This document shows, piece by piece, positions 7,967-17,177 of a stretch of DNA of 49,663 bases; within the stretch, counting starts at the first letter, position 1, and the number at the start of each line of letters is the position of its first letter. The stretch lies in contig JAUMWC010000013.1 of the NCBI GenBank assembly GCA_030529855.1, positions 1-49,663 of the forward strand. Direction: 5' to 3'. This DNA comes from Gemella sp. (GTDB lineage: Bacteria > Bacillota > Bacilli > Staphylococcales > Gemellaceae). The notes beneath the pieces were generated by a model. It was given only the letters and a program-made list of their open reading frames with translations, searched no databases and had not been told where the DNA came from. A program made the translations under genes and the position numbers.

Positions 7967-8587
7967 ATGACTTTAAACAACAAAACAAAAGATAATATTA
8001 TCAAAGCTGCCGTTCACCTGGTTCAGAAGAAAGGATACTCTGAAACTAGTATTCAAGAAATAGTAAAGAAGTCTAAAGCCCCACAAGGGTCTATCTACTA
8101 CTACTTTCCAAAAGGAAAAGATGAGATTATTTGTGCGGCAATAGATAAAATCAGAGAAGAATTTGAAAAGAAATTTGCTCGAGAATCTAAAAAATGCACT
8201 GAGCCTGAACAAGTATTAAGACTTATGGTTGACCTACTTGAGAAAAAAGAAGGGAAATATGGTACTCCATCTTTCAGATTAACACTTTTAGCTCTTGAAA
8301 CAATGGGACAAGCTAAAGTAGTTGCAGATAAAACTGCTGATGCACTTAGATTCTGGAAAACTGTTTTCGCTAAGGAATTAGAGAAAGTAGGAGTAAACCC
8401 TAAGTATAGTCTTGGTATATCTGTATGGTTCTGTACGACTATACAAGGAGCTGTCTGTTCTGCTGCTGTCAAAGATGACACTAACTTTAGTAAAATAATG
8501 GAACAAGCTATTCAATTAGTTGTTTTAGCAAATCAAACAAACCAACTTGATGCGATATTTGCACAAAAAAGTGATTTAGAAGATTAA
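7967..8587 (+). CDS. TetR/AcrR-family repressor (LmrA/YxaF-like)
   Basis: A 206-residue one-component repressor. The helix-turn-helix spans about residues 8-55 (AAVHLVQKKGYSETSIQEIV then APQGSIYYYFPKGKDEI), a wording typical of the LmrA/YxaF/QacR group. The C-terminal helices form the ligand pocket. AGGAAGATG precedes the ATG. A perfect inverted repeat lies between promoter and start, so it probably controls itself. The convergent heterodimeric ABC exporter is the obvious second target, though no full copy of the operator lies upstream of it. Multidrug sensing is a family-based guess. Confidence 0.8.
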   Translation: MTLNNKTKDNIIKAAVHLVQKKGYSETSIQEIVKKSKAPQGSIYYYFPKGKDEIICAAIDKIREEFEKKFARESKKCTEPEQVLRLMVDLLEKKEGKYGTPSFRLTLLALETMGQAKVVADKTADALRFWKTVFAKELEKVGVNPKYSLGISVWFCTTIQGAVCSAAVKDDTNFSKIMEQAIQLVVLANQTNQLDAIFAQKSDLED

Positions 8588-8604
8588 TTCTAAATCACTT
8601 TTTA
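8566..8604. terminator. Bidirectional terminator, tetR and exporter operon
   Basis: A 16-bp perfect stem (8566-8581 with 8588-8603) with a 6-nt loop. Its left arm is the last codons of the TetR gene. Both strands end in T-rich runs. Confidence 0.85.
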
Positions 8605-8606
8605 TT

Positions 8607-10382
8607 TTATTTATTTCCTGTTTGCAGAAGATACATCTTATGGTAAGTACCTTCTAATTTAAGCAGTTCTTCGTGAGTTCCTGACTCAATAATTCTCCCC
8701 TTATCTAACACATAAATACAGTTAGCATCTTGGATAGTAGATAAACGGTGAGCTATGGCAATAGTTGTTCTACCCTTTCTCATCTTAGATAGTGACGATT
8801 GGATTAACTCTTCTGTTTCAGAGTCAATATTTGCTGTCGCTTCATCTAGGATAAGAACTTTAGGATTATGAGCTATCGTTCTAGCAAAGGCCATAAGTTG
8901 TCTTTGTCCTGTAGAATACGTAGAACCACGTTCTGTTACCTTAGCATCATAACCATCTTCTAATTTAGAAATAAAGTCGTGAGCATCAACAAACTTAGCT
9001 GCTTCTACAATATCTTCATCAGAAATATTCTTAGAGAATAATCTAATATTAGATTTAATATCTCCGTGATATAAGAACGGATCTTGCAGAACTAAACCTA
9101 CCTTAGATAATAATTCTTCTCTCTTATAGTCCTTGATATCTTGACCATCAATTAAAATTTGTCCTCTATCAAAATCATAGAATCTCATAAATAAGTTTAT
9201 AATAGAAGATTTACCAGAACCAGTGTGTCCTACAAAGGCAATAGTCTCTCCCTTATTAACCTTGAATGAAATATCCTTAAGAACATCTCTCTTACCATCA
9301 TAAGAGAATGAAACATTCTTAAATTCAATATTTCCATCTACAACTTCAATATCCTTATTGTTTTGTTTTGGTTCATAACCTTCTTCATCAATAAGTTTGA
9401 ATACTCGCTCTGCCGATACAACAGATGTTTGCATAGCAGAGAATGATTGAGTAAGTTCAATCATCGGATCGAATAATCTATTTGTATATTGGATAAAGGC
9501 ATACATAGTACCCGCTGTAAGTCCTAGGTACTCCCCTTGGAATCCAAAGTAAAGTAATAACATAGCATAAGCTATCATTTTTAATAAGGCTAAGGCTGGT
9601 CTTAATAGTAAAGAATCAACCTTTAGATATTTAATATAATAGTGTGTGTGCTCTGCATTAGTTTTCTCAAAATCTTCTATCAATCTTTTTTCTTGGTTGA
9701 AAGATTGGATAATTCTCATTCCATCGATAGACTCTGCTAATTTAGCATTAATCTCAGAAAGTTTTGCCCTAGTAGTAGACATAGCTCCTACTGATAACTT
9801 TCTATAAAAGTACATACAAGCAAATACAACTGGCATAAGTCCTAATAAGAAAAATCCTAAATTAACATTTAATGAAAATACTGAGTATAAAGAAACTAAT
9901 ATTAAGAATGTTCCTGATATAAAAGATGAGAAAATTACACCAAACATATTAGCAATTGCTTCTGTATCATTTGTTAATCTAGATACAATAGAACCCGCTG
10001 CTGTCTTGTCAAAGTAAGACATACCTAACTTTTGAATTTTCTCAAAAGCTTCATTTCTAAGATCCCTAACTACCCCGAAAGAAACCCTAGCGAAAGTAAT
10101 CTTACCTAAATATGTAGACGCTGCTTGAAGTAGGTAAAGTGCATAATAACCAACTAGTATATAAATCATAGTAGAAGTAACATTATACACGTCACCTGTA
10201 ATATAAGTATCAATAAAATACTTAGCTACTCTAGGAATAACAGCCTGTATCATAGTTGTTGTAAATAGGAATAGTAAAGCTAACCCTAATAATAACTTAT
10301 ACTTAGCACCATATCTAACTAATCTTTTGAATACTTGCCACTGTCTCTTGGCAGAAGCTACATTTTCTACTTCCTTAGTCAT
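8607..10382 (-). CDS. Heterodimeric ABC exporter, second subunit
   Basis: A 591-residue exporter half: six membrane helices (about 30-310), then an ATPase with Walker A GHTGSGKSS, Walker B VLILDEATANID with its catalytic Glu, and H-loop AHRLSTI. The signature is STGQRQL rather than LSGGQ, the deviation expected of the partner that completes the degenerate site in LmrCD, BmrCD or TM287/288-type pairs. The frame starts at GTG 10388, but ATG 10382 is placed correctly (8 nt) behind GGAGG. It overlaps the upstream subunit gene by 8 bases, so the two are translationally coupled. Drug or lipid export is likely. Confidence 0.85.
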   Translation of the reverse strand: MTKEVENVASAKRQWQVFKRLVRYGAKYKLLLGLALLFLFTTTMIQAVIPRVAKYFIDTYITGDVYNVTSTMIYILVGYYALYLLQAASTYLGKITFARVSFGVVRDLRNEAFEKIQKLGMSYFDKTAAGSIVSRLTNDTEAIANMFGVIFSSFISGTFLILVSLYSVFSLNVNLGFFLLGLMPVVFACMYFYRKLSVGAMSTTRAKLSEINAKLAESIDGMRIIQSFNQEKRLIEDFEKTNAEHTHYYIKYLKVDSLLLRPALALLKMIAYAMLLLYFGFQGEYLGLTAGTMYAFIQYTNRLFDPMIELTQSFSAMQTSVVSAERVFKLIDEEGYEPKQNNKDIEVVDGNIEFKNVSFSYDGKRDVLKDISFKVNKGETIAFVGHTGSGKSSIINLFMRFYDFDRGQILIDGQDIKDYKREELLSKVGLVLQDPFLYHGDIKSNIRLFSKNISDEDIVEAAKFVDAHDFISKLEDGYDAKVTERGSTYSTGQRQLMAFARTIAHNPKVLILDEATANIDSETEELIQSSLSKMRKGRTTIAIAHRLSTIQDANCIYVLDKGRIIESGTHEELLKLEGTYHKMYLLQTGNK

Positions 10383-12129
10383 TATCACTTCCTCCTTCCA
10401 ATGTATTTTCTATTTGTTGCTTATTGTAAGTTTCATAGTACCACGACTTGTTAGCTAATAATTCTTCGTGAGTACCTTTTTCTAAAATCTTACCTTCACT
10501 CATTACAACGATTAAATCAGCGTGAACAACTGCTGATAATCTGTGTGCCGTAATAATTGTAGTCTTACCTGCACGTAAATCTCTTAAGTTATTTAAGATT
10601 AAGTCCTCTGTCTTAGCATCAACAGCTGATAATGAATCATCTAAGATAAGAATCTCTGGATTCATAACTAAGGCTCTTGAAATAGCTATACGTTGTTTTT
10701 GACCACCAGATAGAGAAACCCCACGCTCTCCTACTACTGTCTCAAATGATTCTGGCATATCCAAGATATCCTTGTACACTCCACTTAGTTTAGCTGCTTC
10801 ATATACTTCTTCTTCACTGATACCAGCATTTGCGAATCTAATATTATCCTTAATTGATGTTGAGAATAATACTTGATCTTGCGGTACATAACCAATAAGA
10901 TTTCTAAGATCTGATAACTTATAGTCTTCTATATTATTATTGTTTAATTTGATATATCCTTGATTAACATCTCTTTCTCTAAGTAATAGCTTAAGTAAAG
11001 ATGTCTTCCCAGAACCAGTAGGCCCTACAATTCCAAGCGTTTGCCCTTTTTCAATTGAGAAATGAACATCGTGAAGAGTAGTATTATCTCCTTCATAGGC
11101 AAAGTTATCTATATCATAAGACAATTTACCGTTAAAGATTTCTAAATTAGAGTCTTCATTAGAATCAACATCCGATTCTTCTTCAAGAAGTTGTTCAATA
11201 CGCCCATAAGAAGCATTTCCTCTTTGGATTACATTGAATAAGTAACCCATAGCAAGTAATGGCCAAATAAGCATATCTAAATAAGTAACAAAAGTAACTA
11301 AGTTCCCTACTGTTAAATCACCTTGAGATACAAAGTATCCACCAAGCGATAAAGAAATTAAGTAACATAAACCTACAAATGATACGATAACTGGATCGAA
11401 TAAAACATCATACTTCATTGTTCTTAAGTTTCTCTTGTAGTTAAAGTCATTAGTCTCGTGGAATTTCTTGATTTCATCATCTCCATAAGCAAAAGATTTT
11501 GTAACTTTCATTCCCGTAACAGCCTCTTGAACATTGTTATTTAAATCTGAGAATGCTGATTGAGACTCCTTAAAAGCTGCGTGAATCTTCTTACCAATTC
11601 TATTAGTCGCAAAAGCAAGTAATGGAAGTGGGATTATTACAAATAAAGTAAGTTTCCACGAAATCATAAAGAACATTGTTGTAAGTGTAACTAAAGCCGT
11701 GATAGATGCATCAACAGCTGACATTACTCCAGCTCCTGCTGTTTGAGTAACAGCGTTAATATCATTAGTAGCGTGTGCCATTAAGTCCCCTGTTCTATAT
11801 TTTTGATAGAATGATGGTGACATTTTTGTAAAATGTGTATATAGTTTGAATCGTAATTTTTGACCAAGTCTAGAAGCTGCTCCAAATAAGTTAAGTCGCC
11901 AAACATATCTTAAGTAATACATAGCTACAGCAGCAAGTAAAAGTAAAAATACATTAAGTATCAAATCATTTTTACTCAAATTCTTACCATTTACTGCATC
12001 TATAACATTCCCAATTACCATCGGAGGAACAAGGTTAAGAATACTAACTATAATAAGAGATGCTATAGCTATAATGTATTCTTTCTTTTCTTCTTTTAAA
12101 AACCAAGTCAGTCTTTTAAATAAATACAT
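10375..12129 (-). CDS. Heterodimeric ABC exporter, first subunit
   Basis: A 584-residue exporter half: transmembrane domain to about residue 310, then an ATPase with Walker A GPTGSGKTS, a canonical signature LSGGQKQR and H-loop AHRLSAV. The Walker B is ILILDDSLSAVD: the catalytic Glu is replaced by Asp, the hallmark of the degenerate-site subunit of heterodimeric exporters. Together with the next gene's odd signature this gives one working and one degenerate ATP site. It is the first gene of the operon. An extended -10 promoter and a Fur-like palindrome lie upstream. The substrate is unknown. Confidence 0.85.
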   Translation of the reverse strand: MYLFKRLTWFLKEEKKEYIIAIASLIIVSILNLVPPMVIGNVIDAVNGKNLSKNDLILNVFLLLLAAVAMYYLRYVWRLNLFGAASRLGQKLRFKLYTHFTKMSPSFYQKYRTGDLMAHATNDINAVTQTAGAGVMSAVDASITALVTLTTMFFMISWKLTLFVIIPLPLLAFATNRIGKKIHAAFKESQSAFSDLNNNVQEAVTGMKVTKSFAYGDDEIKKFHETNDFNYKRNLRTMKYDVLFDPVIVSFVGLCYLISLSLGGYFVSQGDLTVGNLVTFVTYLDMLIWPLLAMGYLFNVIQRGNASYGRIEQLLEEESDVDSNEDSNLEIFNGKLSYDIDNFAYEGDNTTLHDVHFSIEKGQTLGIVGPTGSGKTSLLKLLLRERDVNQGYIKLNNNNIEDYKLSDLRNLIGYVPQDQVLFSTSIKDNIRFANAGISEEEVYEAAKLSGVYKDILDMPESFETVVGERGVSLSGGQKQRIAISRALVMNPEILILDDSLSAVDAKTEDLILNNLRDLRAGKTTIITAHRLSAVVHADLIVVMSEGKILEKGTHEELLANKSWYYETYNKQQIENTLEGGSDND

Positions 12130-12162
12130 ATTTTATCTCCTTTCGAATTTTTACATTTTGTT

Positions 12163-12171
12163 ATTATATCA
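12163..12171 (-). promoter_or_regulatory. Extended -10 promoter of the exporter operon
   Basis: On the minus strand TGATATAAT (12171-12163) fits TGnTATAAT. There is no clear -35; that region is taken up by the palindrome at 12184-12198. Confidence 0.6.
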
Positions 12172-12183
12172 CTTTTCAAATAA

Positions 12184-12198
12184 AAATGATAATCATTT
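12184..12198. promoter_or_regulatory. Fur-like 7-1-7 palindrome upstream of the ABC exporter
   Basis: AAATGATAATCATTT is a perfect 7-1-7 palindrome whose central 13 bases equal the core of the classical Fur box. It overlaps the -35 zone of the exporter promoter, a repressor position. Family members Fur, PerR and Zur have related sites, so the metal is uncertain. Confidence 0.45.
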
Positions 12199-12228
12199 AG
12201 ATGTATATTTAAATAGATATTTAACAAT

Positions 12229-12262
12229 AAAAAACTGATAGTAAATTACTATCAGTTTTTTA
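12229..12262 (-). terminator. Terminator of the walRK operon
   Basis: Stem ACTGATAGTA/TACTATCAGT (12234-12243 with 12247-12256) flanked by A6 and T6, so it can act on both strands. It is directly behind yycI. Confidence 0.85.
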
Positions 12263-13048
12263 TTAATTATTAACTATTTTCATATTATAAGCATCTACAT
12301 AGTAGGTCTTTTCTTTTTCTTCTGTCATTACCCTAATTTCCCAAGTAGGAATCAAAACTTGATTTTCTACATCAGATACATACGTGTAATAACCTAAATC
12401 TACATCAACCTTACTATTTTTAGCTATCATATTTTCATGATATAACTTCTGAACGACCTGTGAATAAGGAACTATTGTTTGTTCTTCCCCCAGTTTAGTA
12501 TTTACTAAAGCTGTTTTAGTTGCCGAAACAACATCTCCCTTATTATCAACATCGAATATTAAAGATGCCCTTGAATTATTGTAGATAGGCAACCCTGCTA
12601 CAGCCTGTCTATAAGTTATCTTCTTATCACTTATAGAATACTCTTCAAAGACATACTCATCACTCTTCCCTACAGCCGTAGTTATAAAATTCACTATACT
12701 CTCTTTGAAATTCTCATTATTAACATTCGTTAAGGGTGTATTAAATTTAATCTCTAATTTTTCAGAATTCCCTTCACTTTCTAGTGAATAACTGTACTGT
12801 TGAGATTTTGGTAAAGTATCTATAGAAAATCTTTTTATAGTAGAAGATACTCGCGCTAATTTTTCCTTATTTATAGTAAAATTCTCTACTATTATATTAT
12901 CATTCTTTATAGAATTAATTATCGCTTGTTTTTCTTCGTATCTTTCACTTTTATTTTGATAATCTAGATAAAAATAAGCAGCTATCAATATAAGATTAAG
13001 TACAGCGAAAAGATATATAAACATTGTTTTTATCCTACCCCACTCCAT
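12263..13048 (-). CDS. yycI: WalRK regulatory protein YycI (WalI)
   Basis: A 261-residue membrane-anchored protein, one N-terminal helix (about residues 8-27, TMFIYLFAVLNLILIAAYFYL) and an extracytoplasmic domain. In Bacilli YycI and YycH bind WalK through their helices and tune its activity. Identification rests on the single helix, size, and position as fourth gene after walR, walK and yycH. It starts at ATG 13048 behind GAAGGAG, four bases after the yycH stop. A strong terminator follows it. No nuclease-like yycJ (walJ) follows, unlike the usual Bacillus order. Confidence 0.85.
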   Translation of the reverse strand: MEWGRIKTMFIYLFAVLNLILIAAYFYLDYQNKSERYEEKQAIINSIKNDNIIVENFTINKEKLARVSSTIKRFSIDTLPKSQQYSYSLESEGNSEKLEIKFNTPLTNVNNENFKESIVNFITTAVGKSDEYVFEEYSISDKKITYRQAVAGLPIYNNSRASLIFDVDNKGDVVSATKTALVNTKLGEEQTIVPYSQVVQKLYHENMIAKNSKVDVDLGYYTYVSDVENQVLIPTWEIRVMTEEKEKTYYVDAYNMKIVNN

Positions 13049-13052
13049 CTAA

Positions 13053-14375
13053 TTACTCCTTCTTAAATTTATCTTTTATTTCTTGGAATGTATAGTCTTG
13101 ATTTTGGTATCTTATATACCAAGTCGGACTATATGTCATTCTCTTTAAATTACTATCATATTTTTTCTCATAGGCTAATTCTATATTTTCTATATCCTTA
13201 ACATTTAAGTTTTGATATAGATAGTTCATTATCGCATCTATGTTTTCCATATGGAAAACAGGAGGCTCTTTAGATGATACTAATTGACTTCTCTCTATCT
13301 TAGGAATAACTAATCTGTGTACTCCTGTACTTGTTACCAAAGCACTAATTTGTGCTGGATAGTCTCCTGCATATACATTCAGCGAATTATAATTTTCTCT
13401 AAACTTAATCTCATTCTTTTGAATATCTGAAATAGAATAAGGGGCATCTGGTAAGTAACCCTTGATTAATTCATTGGTTGCTAAAACCTGAACTTCGTTA
13501 TTTTTAAGTAATGTATTATTATTAGAGTTTGATGGATTTATATAGATTACACTAGATTCATTTTCTCTTAGTATAGCAAATCCATCTGTCGCTTCCTTGA
13601 AACCATCTCCTATATCATTTACCTTAACTCCAGTTCTTTCATCAAACATACCACCCGCAACTTCTGATATACCTAGGGTTCTAATATCATACTCATCAAT
13701 CTTGTAAGAAGAAATATCTTTCTCTATATACATTTCTTTTTCTCCCACAAAATATTTATGTACTTCTTTAGCATTACTGCTAAACATTACCTCTATATCT
13801 GAGTAAATATCTTCTTTAAAGAAAACCTGCATATAAGAATCTGCAGCTGTACTATAAAGATATACAGAATTTTTATTAAAATCCGAAATCATAACTCTAT
13901 CAAAAACAAGACTGGAATTTTGATTACTCCCATTAGCAAAGTATAACAGTTTAGCTGATACTGAATCTATACTTTCTTGATATTCCATAGTGTAATATGT
14001 CTTAGATTGGTCTATTACTTCTCTAATAGAGTGGTTTCTAATCCTAGAATAATCAATTTCTTTAGTAGATAAGGTACTTAGGATTTGATTTATCACTTGC
14101 CTATCTTTTACTACTGGAGTGTCCGTTCCTTTTATAATTGTAGTCTCACTTTTTTCTTGAAATAAAGTAGCCTTATTTTGAACAATTATAGACGGTGATA
14201 ACAGATTAATAGAATTTCGTTTTTGTCTTTCTAAATTCTCCTCTGTTTTCTCATCAACTTCTCTAGTTAATATATCATAGGTTGGTTTGTAGTTAGTTAT
14301 AGCATAAGATAAGAAAATACTCGTTGAAACTAAAGTTAATAATGTAATAGTCTTTATTAGTTCTTTTTTATCCAT
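13053..14375 (-). CDS. yycH: WalRK regulatory protein YycH (WalH)
   Basis: A 440-residue protein with one N-terminal membrane helix (IKTITLLTLVSTSIFLSYAI) and a long extracytoplasmic part. YycH binds WalK with YycI and modulates the essential wall-stress kinase. The frame can be read from a TTG at 14393, but ATG 14375 has AGGTG upstream and leaves a 9-base gap after the walK stop. Sequence conservation of YycH is low, so the call depends on context and topology. Confidence 0.85.
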   Translation of the reverse strand: MDKKELIKTITLLTLVSTSIFLSYAITNYKPTYDILTREVDEKTEENLERQKRNSINLLSPSIIVQNKATLFQEKSETTIIKGTDTPVVKDRQVINQILSTLSTKEIDYSRIRNHSIREVIDQSKTYYTMEYQESIDSVSAKLLYFANGSNQNSSLVFDRVMISDFNKNSVYLYSTAADSYMQVFFKEDIYSDIEVMFSSNAKEVHKYFVGEKEMYIEKDISSYKIDEYDIRTLGISEVAGGMFDERTGVKVNDIGDGFKEATDGFAILRENESSVIYINPSNSNNNTLLKNNEVQVLATNELIKGYLPDAPYSISDIQKNEIKFRENYNSLNVYAGDYPAQISALVTSTGVHRLVIPKIERSQLVSSKEPPVFHMENIDAIMNYLYQNLNVKDIENIELAYEKKYDSNLKRMTYSPTWYIRYQNQDYTFQEIKDKFKKE

Positions 14376-14383
14376 ACTAGCAC

Positions 14384-16255
14384 CTATTCCCAATCATCAT
14401 ATAGTTTTTCAGATGGAAGCATAACAAAGATTATCGTTCCGTAACCTTCCCTACTTTGAGCCCAAATTTTTCCTTTGTGACCTTCTACTATAGACTTAGC
14501 TAAGGCTAATCCAAGACCTGTTCCTCCCATGGCTCTTTGTCTTGATTTATCTACCCTGTAGAATCTGTTGAAGATTTTATCGATGTGAGAAATCGGAATT
14601 CCTATTCCCTCATCTTTTACAGAAATAGATACCCTGTTTTGGTTATAGTTTTGTCTTACCCTTACAGTTATATTCTTACCATACGGAGAATATTTAACAG
14701 CGTTATTGATAATATTATCAAATACCTGAGTTAATTTATCGTGATCTCCATCAACAAATATCGGTTCATCCGGTAAGTGTAAGATAAAGTTTTTCTCAGG
14801 GTGAGTAAGCTGGAATCTTTCCACAATTCTCTCGATTAATTTGTTAACATCAAACAAGTCTTTGTCAAAATGCTCTTCCTTAATGTCAATCTTACCAAGT
14901 TGTAACAGTTCATTAACCATCCTAATCATACGATTAGTCTCTTTATGAATCGTATCAATAAAGACTGGTGCTAATTCCTTATCTTCTAAGGCACCCTCTT
15001 CTAATGCCTCAACATAAGAGTTCATAGTAGTTAACGGCGTTCTTAACTCGTGAGATACTGTCGATACAAACTCACGTCTCTCTTTTTCTTGTCTCTCATT
15101 TTCTGTAACATCATAAACAACTATAATATAACCATCTAACTTTGTTACACCATAATAGTCGTCAACTCCGTCACTGATAACCTCTGTGAATTCAAGTCTG
15201 TATAACAACTCTTCTTCATCTTGACCTATTGATACTACCATAGAATCTTCCGCTTCTAATATCGACCTAATAGAGCGGTACTCATTTATATTAAGAACAT
15301 CTAGCACGTGTTCCCCTATATAAATGTAGTCTTCTTCCTTATTAAGCATCTCTCTAGCCGAGTCATTGATAAGAATAATACGTCCACTTGAATCAGTAGA
15401 AATTATTCCATCTTTCATCGAGTTAATTATTGTAGAAAGTTTTCTTCTTTCTGATTCTGTGATAAGTTGTTCTTCCTTAATCTTACTAGATATCTGGTTA
15501 AAGGCAACAGCTAGGTCTCCTATTTCATCTTTGGTGTTAACACCTTGGATTTCTTCATAGTTTCCTTCAGACATCTTTCTTACTTGTTCAGACATTCTCT
15601 CTATAGATTTAGTTATGGTCTTAGCCGCAAATAAACCTATAAATGTAACTATAAGTATAGAGAATAATGTTGCATATATAAATATTTTTGTTACTTCATC
15701 TGCTGATGAATAAACATTAGCCATATCTGACATTATATAAACAACACCTATTACTCTACCATCAACTTTTATTGGATTAGCATAAGTCCAATATATTCTT
15801 CCAGATTCATCACTGTGGTCTTTGTTAGTAGCCTGTCCTGTTCTCATAGCTTCTGCAACTATTGGGTCTACCGATCTTTTACCTACATAGGATTCCGATG
15901 AATTTGTATTAGCAGATGCTATTATCTGCATACTAGAATCTACTACATTAAGTAATACCAAGTCTGTAGTTGTGAATTCTGATACAGTCTTATTAATATT
16001 AGATTCTATTTGCTTATTAGCTTCTGTATCTCCAGATAGCTTAACCATCTCTTCCATAACGTTATAGTTAAGTTTTTTCTCTTGTTCGATTATTGTTGTT
16101 TGGAAATTACTAATATTCTTAGCCTTTAGCTGTGTGGTAAAGTATAGACCAATCAGCTGAAGGGATATTATATTAACAAGAACATAAACTATAACAAACT
16201 TGAATCGTATAGATGAAAATAAACGTCTTCTCGTTTTTCTTAAAGGAAATTGCAT
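14384..16255 (-). CDS. walK: Sensor histidine kinase WalK
   Basis: A 623-residue bifunctional kinase/phosphatase, essential in most Bacilli, controlling wall hydrolases. Order: membrane helix about 17-41, extracytoplasmic PAS-like domain, second helix about 190-212, HAMP, cytosolic PAS (about 270-380), phosphoacceptor helix STVSHELRTPLTTMNSYVEA with the His, then ATP domain with N-box NAVKYSP, G1 DEGIGIP and G2 GGTGLGLALAKSI. The start codon overlaps the walR stop by one base (TAATG), so the pair is coupled. The length fits the family (about 605-620). Confidence 0.95.
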   Translation of the reverse strand: MQFPLRKTRRRLFSSIRFKFVIVYVLVNIISLQLIGLYFTTQLKAKNISNFQTTIIEQEKKLNYNVMEEMVKLSGDTEANKQIESNINKTVSEFTTTDLVLLNVVDSSMQIIASANTNSSESYVGKRSVDPIVAEAMRTGQATNKDHSDESGRIYWTYANPIKVDGRVIGVVYIMSDMANVYSSADEVTKIFIYATLFSILIVTFIGLFAAKTITKSIERMSEQVRKMSEGNYEEIQGVNTKDEIGDLAVAFNQISSKIKEEQLITESERRKLSTIINSMKDGIISTDSSGRIILINDSAREMLNKEEDYIYIGEHVLDVLNINEYRSIRSILEAEDSMVVSIGQDEEELLYRLEFTEVISDGVDDYYGVTKLDGYIIVVYDVTENERQEKERREFVSTVSHELRTPLTTMNSYVEALEEGALEDKELAPVFIDTIHKETNRMIRMVNELLQLGKIDIKEEHFDKDLFDVNKLIERIVERFQLTHPEKNFILHLPDEPIFVDGDHDKLTQVFDNIINNAVKYSPYGKNITVRVRQNYNQNRVSISVKDEGIGIPISHIDKIFNRFYRVDKSRQRAMGGTGLGLALAKSIVEGHKGKIWAQSREGYGTIIFVMLPSEKLYDDWE

Positions 16256-16959
16256 TATTCCTCTGCTCCTATGTAATATCCCACACCACGTCTAGTAATT
16301 ATATACTTAGGATTAGAAGAATCATCTTCTATCTTTTCACGTAAACGTCTTACTGTTACGTCTACTGTTCTAACATCACCAAAGTAGTCATATCCCCATA
16401 CTGTTTGTAGTAGATTTTCTCTTGTCATTACTTGACCTTGGTGTTGGAATAGGTAGTAGAATAATTCAAACTCACGACGAGTTAATTCTATCTCTTCTCC
16501 ATTTTTCTTAATTGAGTAGGCTTCAGGATTGATTATTATATCCCTAACTCTCAATTCTTCTACTTGTTCTTCTTCTGGCTCTTCTACTACTTGAATAGAT
16601 CTACGTAAGTTTACCTTAACCCTAGCCATAAGTTCTCTTGTTGAGAATGGTTTTGTAACGTAATCATCAGCTCCAAACTCAAGCCCTAATACCTTATCAA
16701 TCTCACTGTTTTTAGCAGTAAGCATAATTATAGGTGTGTTCATTTTTGTACGAACTTCACGACATACTTCCATACCATCTTTTTTTGGTAACATTAAGTC
16801 TAATAAAATTAGGTCTGGTTTTTCACTAAAGGCTAATTCTACAGCCTTTTCTCCATCATGGGCTTTGATTACATCATACCCTTCTTTTACTAAGTTAAAT
16901 TCTAATATCTTTGCAATTGGTTCTTCATCATCAACAACAAGAATTTTATATTTACTCAT
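16255..16959 (-). CDS. walR: Response regulator WalR
   Basis: A 234-residue OmpR-family regulator. The receiver has acidic residues in VVDDEEP, phospho-Asp in [13 protein letters not shown], and Lys in [15 protein letters not shown]. The C-terminal winged helix contains [13 protein letters not shown] and [12 protein letters not shown]. It activates autolysin genes in response to WalK and is first in its operon. ATG 16959 is preceded by AAGGAGGACAAGAG. The leader contains a small perfect hairpin. Confidence 0.95.
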   Translation of the reverse strand: MSKYKILVVDDEEPIAKILEFNLVKEGYDVIKAHDGEKAVELAFSEKPDLILLDLMLPKKDGMEVCREVRTKMNTPIIMLTAKNSEIDKVLGLEFGADDYVTKPFSTRELMARVKVNLRRSIQVVEEPEEEQVEELRVRDIIINPEAYSIKKNGEEIELTRREFELFYYLFQHQGQVMTRENLLQTVWGYDYFGDVRTVDVTVRRLREKIEDDSSNPKYIITRRGVGYYIGAEE

Positions 16960-16979
16960 TCTCTTGTCCTCCTTGTTAC

Positions 16980-16995
16980 TGTGGACTTGTCCACA
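16980..16995. other. Small hairpin in the walR leader
   Basis: TGTGGAC-TT-GTCCACA, a 7-bp inverted repeat with a 2-base centre, lies between the walR promoter and its ribosome site. Half of it (TGTGGACAA on the minus strand) differs by one base from a DnaA box. Function unknown. Confidence 0.4.
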
Positions 16996-17015
16996 ATATA
17001 TTATTTTACTATTTT

Positions 17016-17024
17016 ACTATACCA
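17016..17024 (-). promoter_or_regulatory. Extended -10 promoter of walRK
   Basis: On the minus strand TGGTATAGT (17024-17016) fits TGnTATAnT. Start of transcription near 17009 would give a leader of about 50 nt that includes the hairpin at 16980-16995. Confidence 0.5.
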
Positions 17025-17068
17025 TTTTTTAGGATTTTTTTCCAGTAAGGGTTTTAGTAAAGAGGTAA

Positions 17069-17098
17069 AGAAAAAAGACTCACTTGTGTGAGTCTTTA
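17069..17098 (-). terminator. Terminator of the repeat-protein gene
   Basis: AAAGACTCAC/GTGAGTCTTT (17074-17083 with 17088-17097), 4-nt loop, T6 tail on the minus strand. It lies 80 bp past the stop of the gene at 17178. Confidence 0.85.
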
Positions 17099-17177
17099 AT
17101 CAACCACCGATAGTTTTCAATTAAAAAATTCCAATCTCATAACTTTTAGTATTAAAAATTTTATCCTATGAAAAGCA

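Noticed and set aside
16980..16989. DnaA box / origin near walR
   Set aside because: A single near-match inside a leader hairpin, with no box cluster, no dnaA or dnaN and no DNA-unwinding element next to it.
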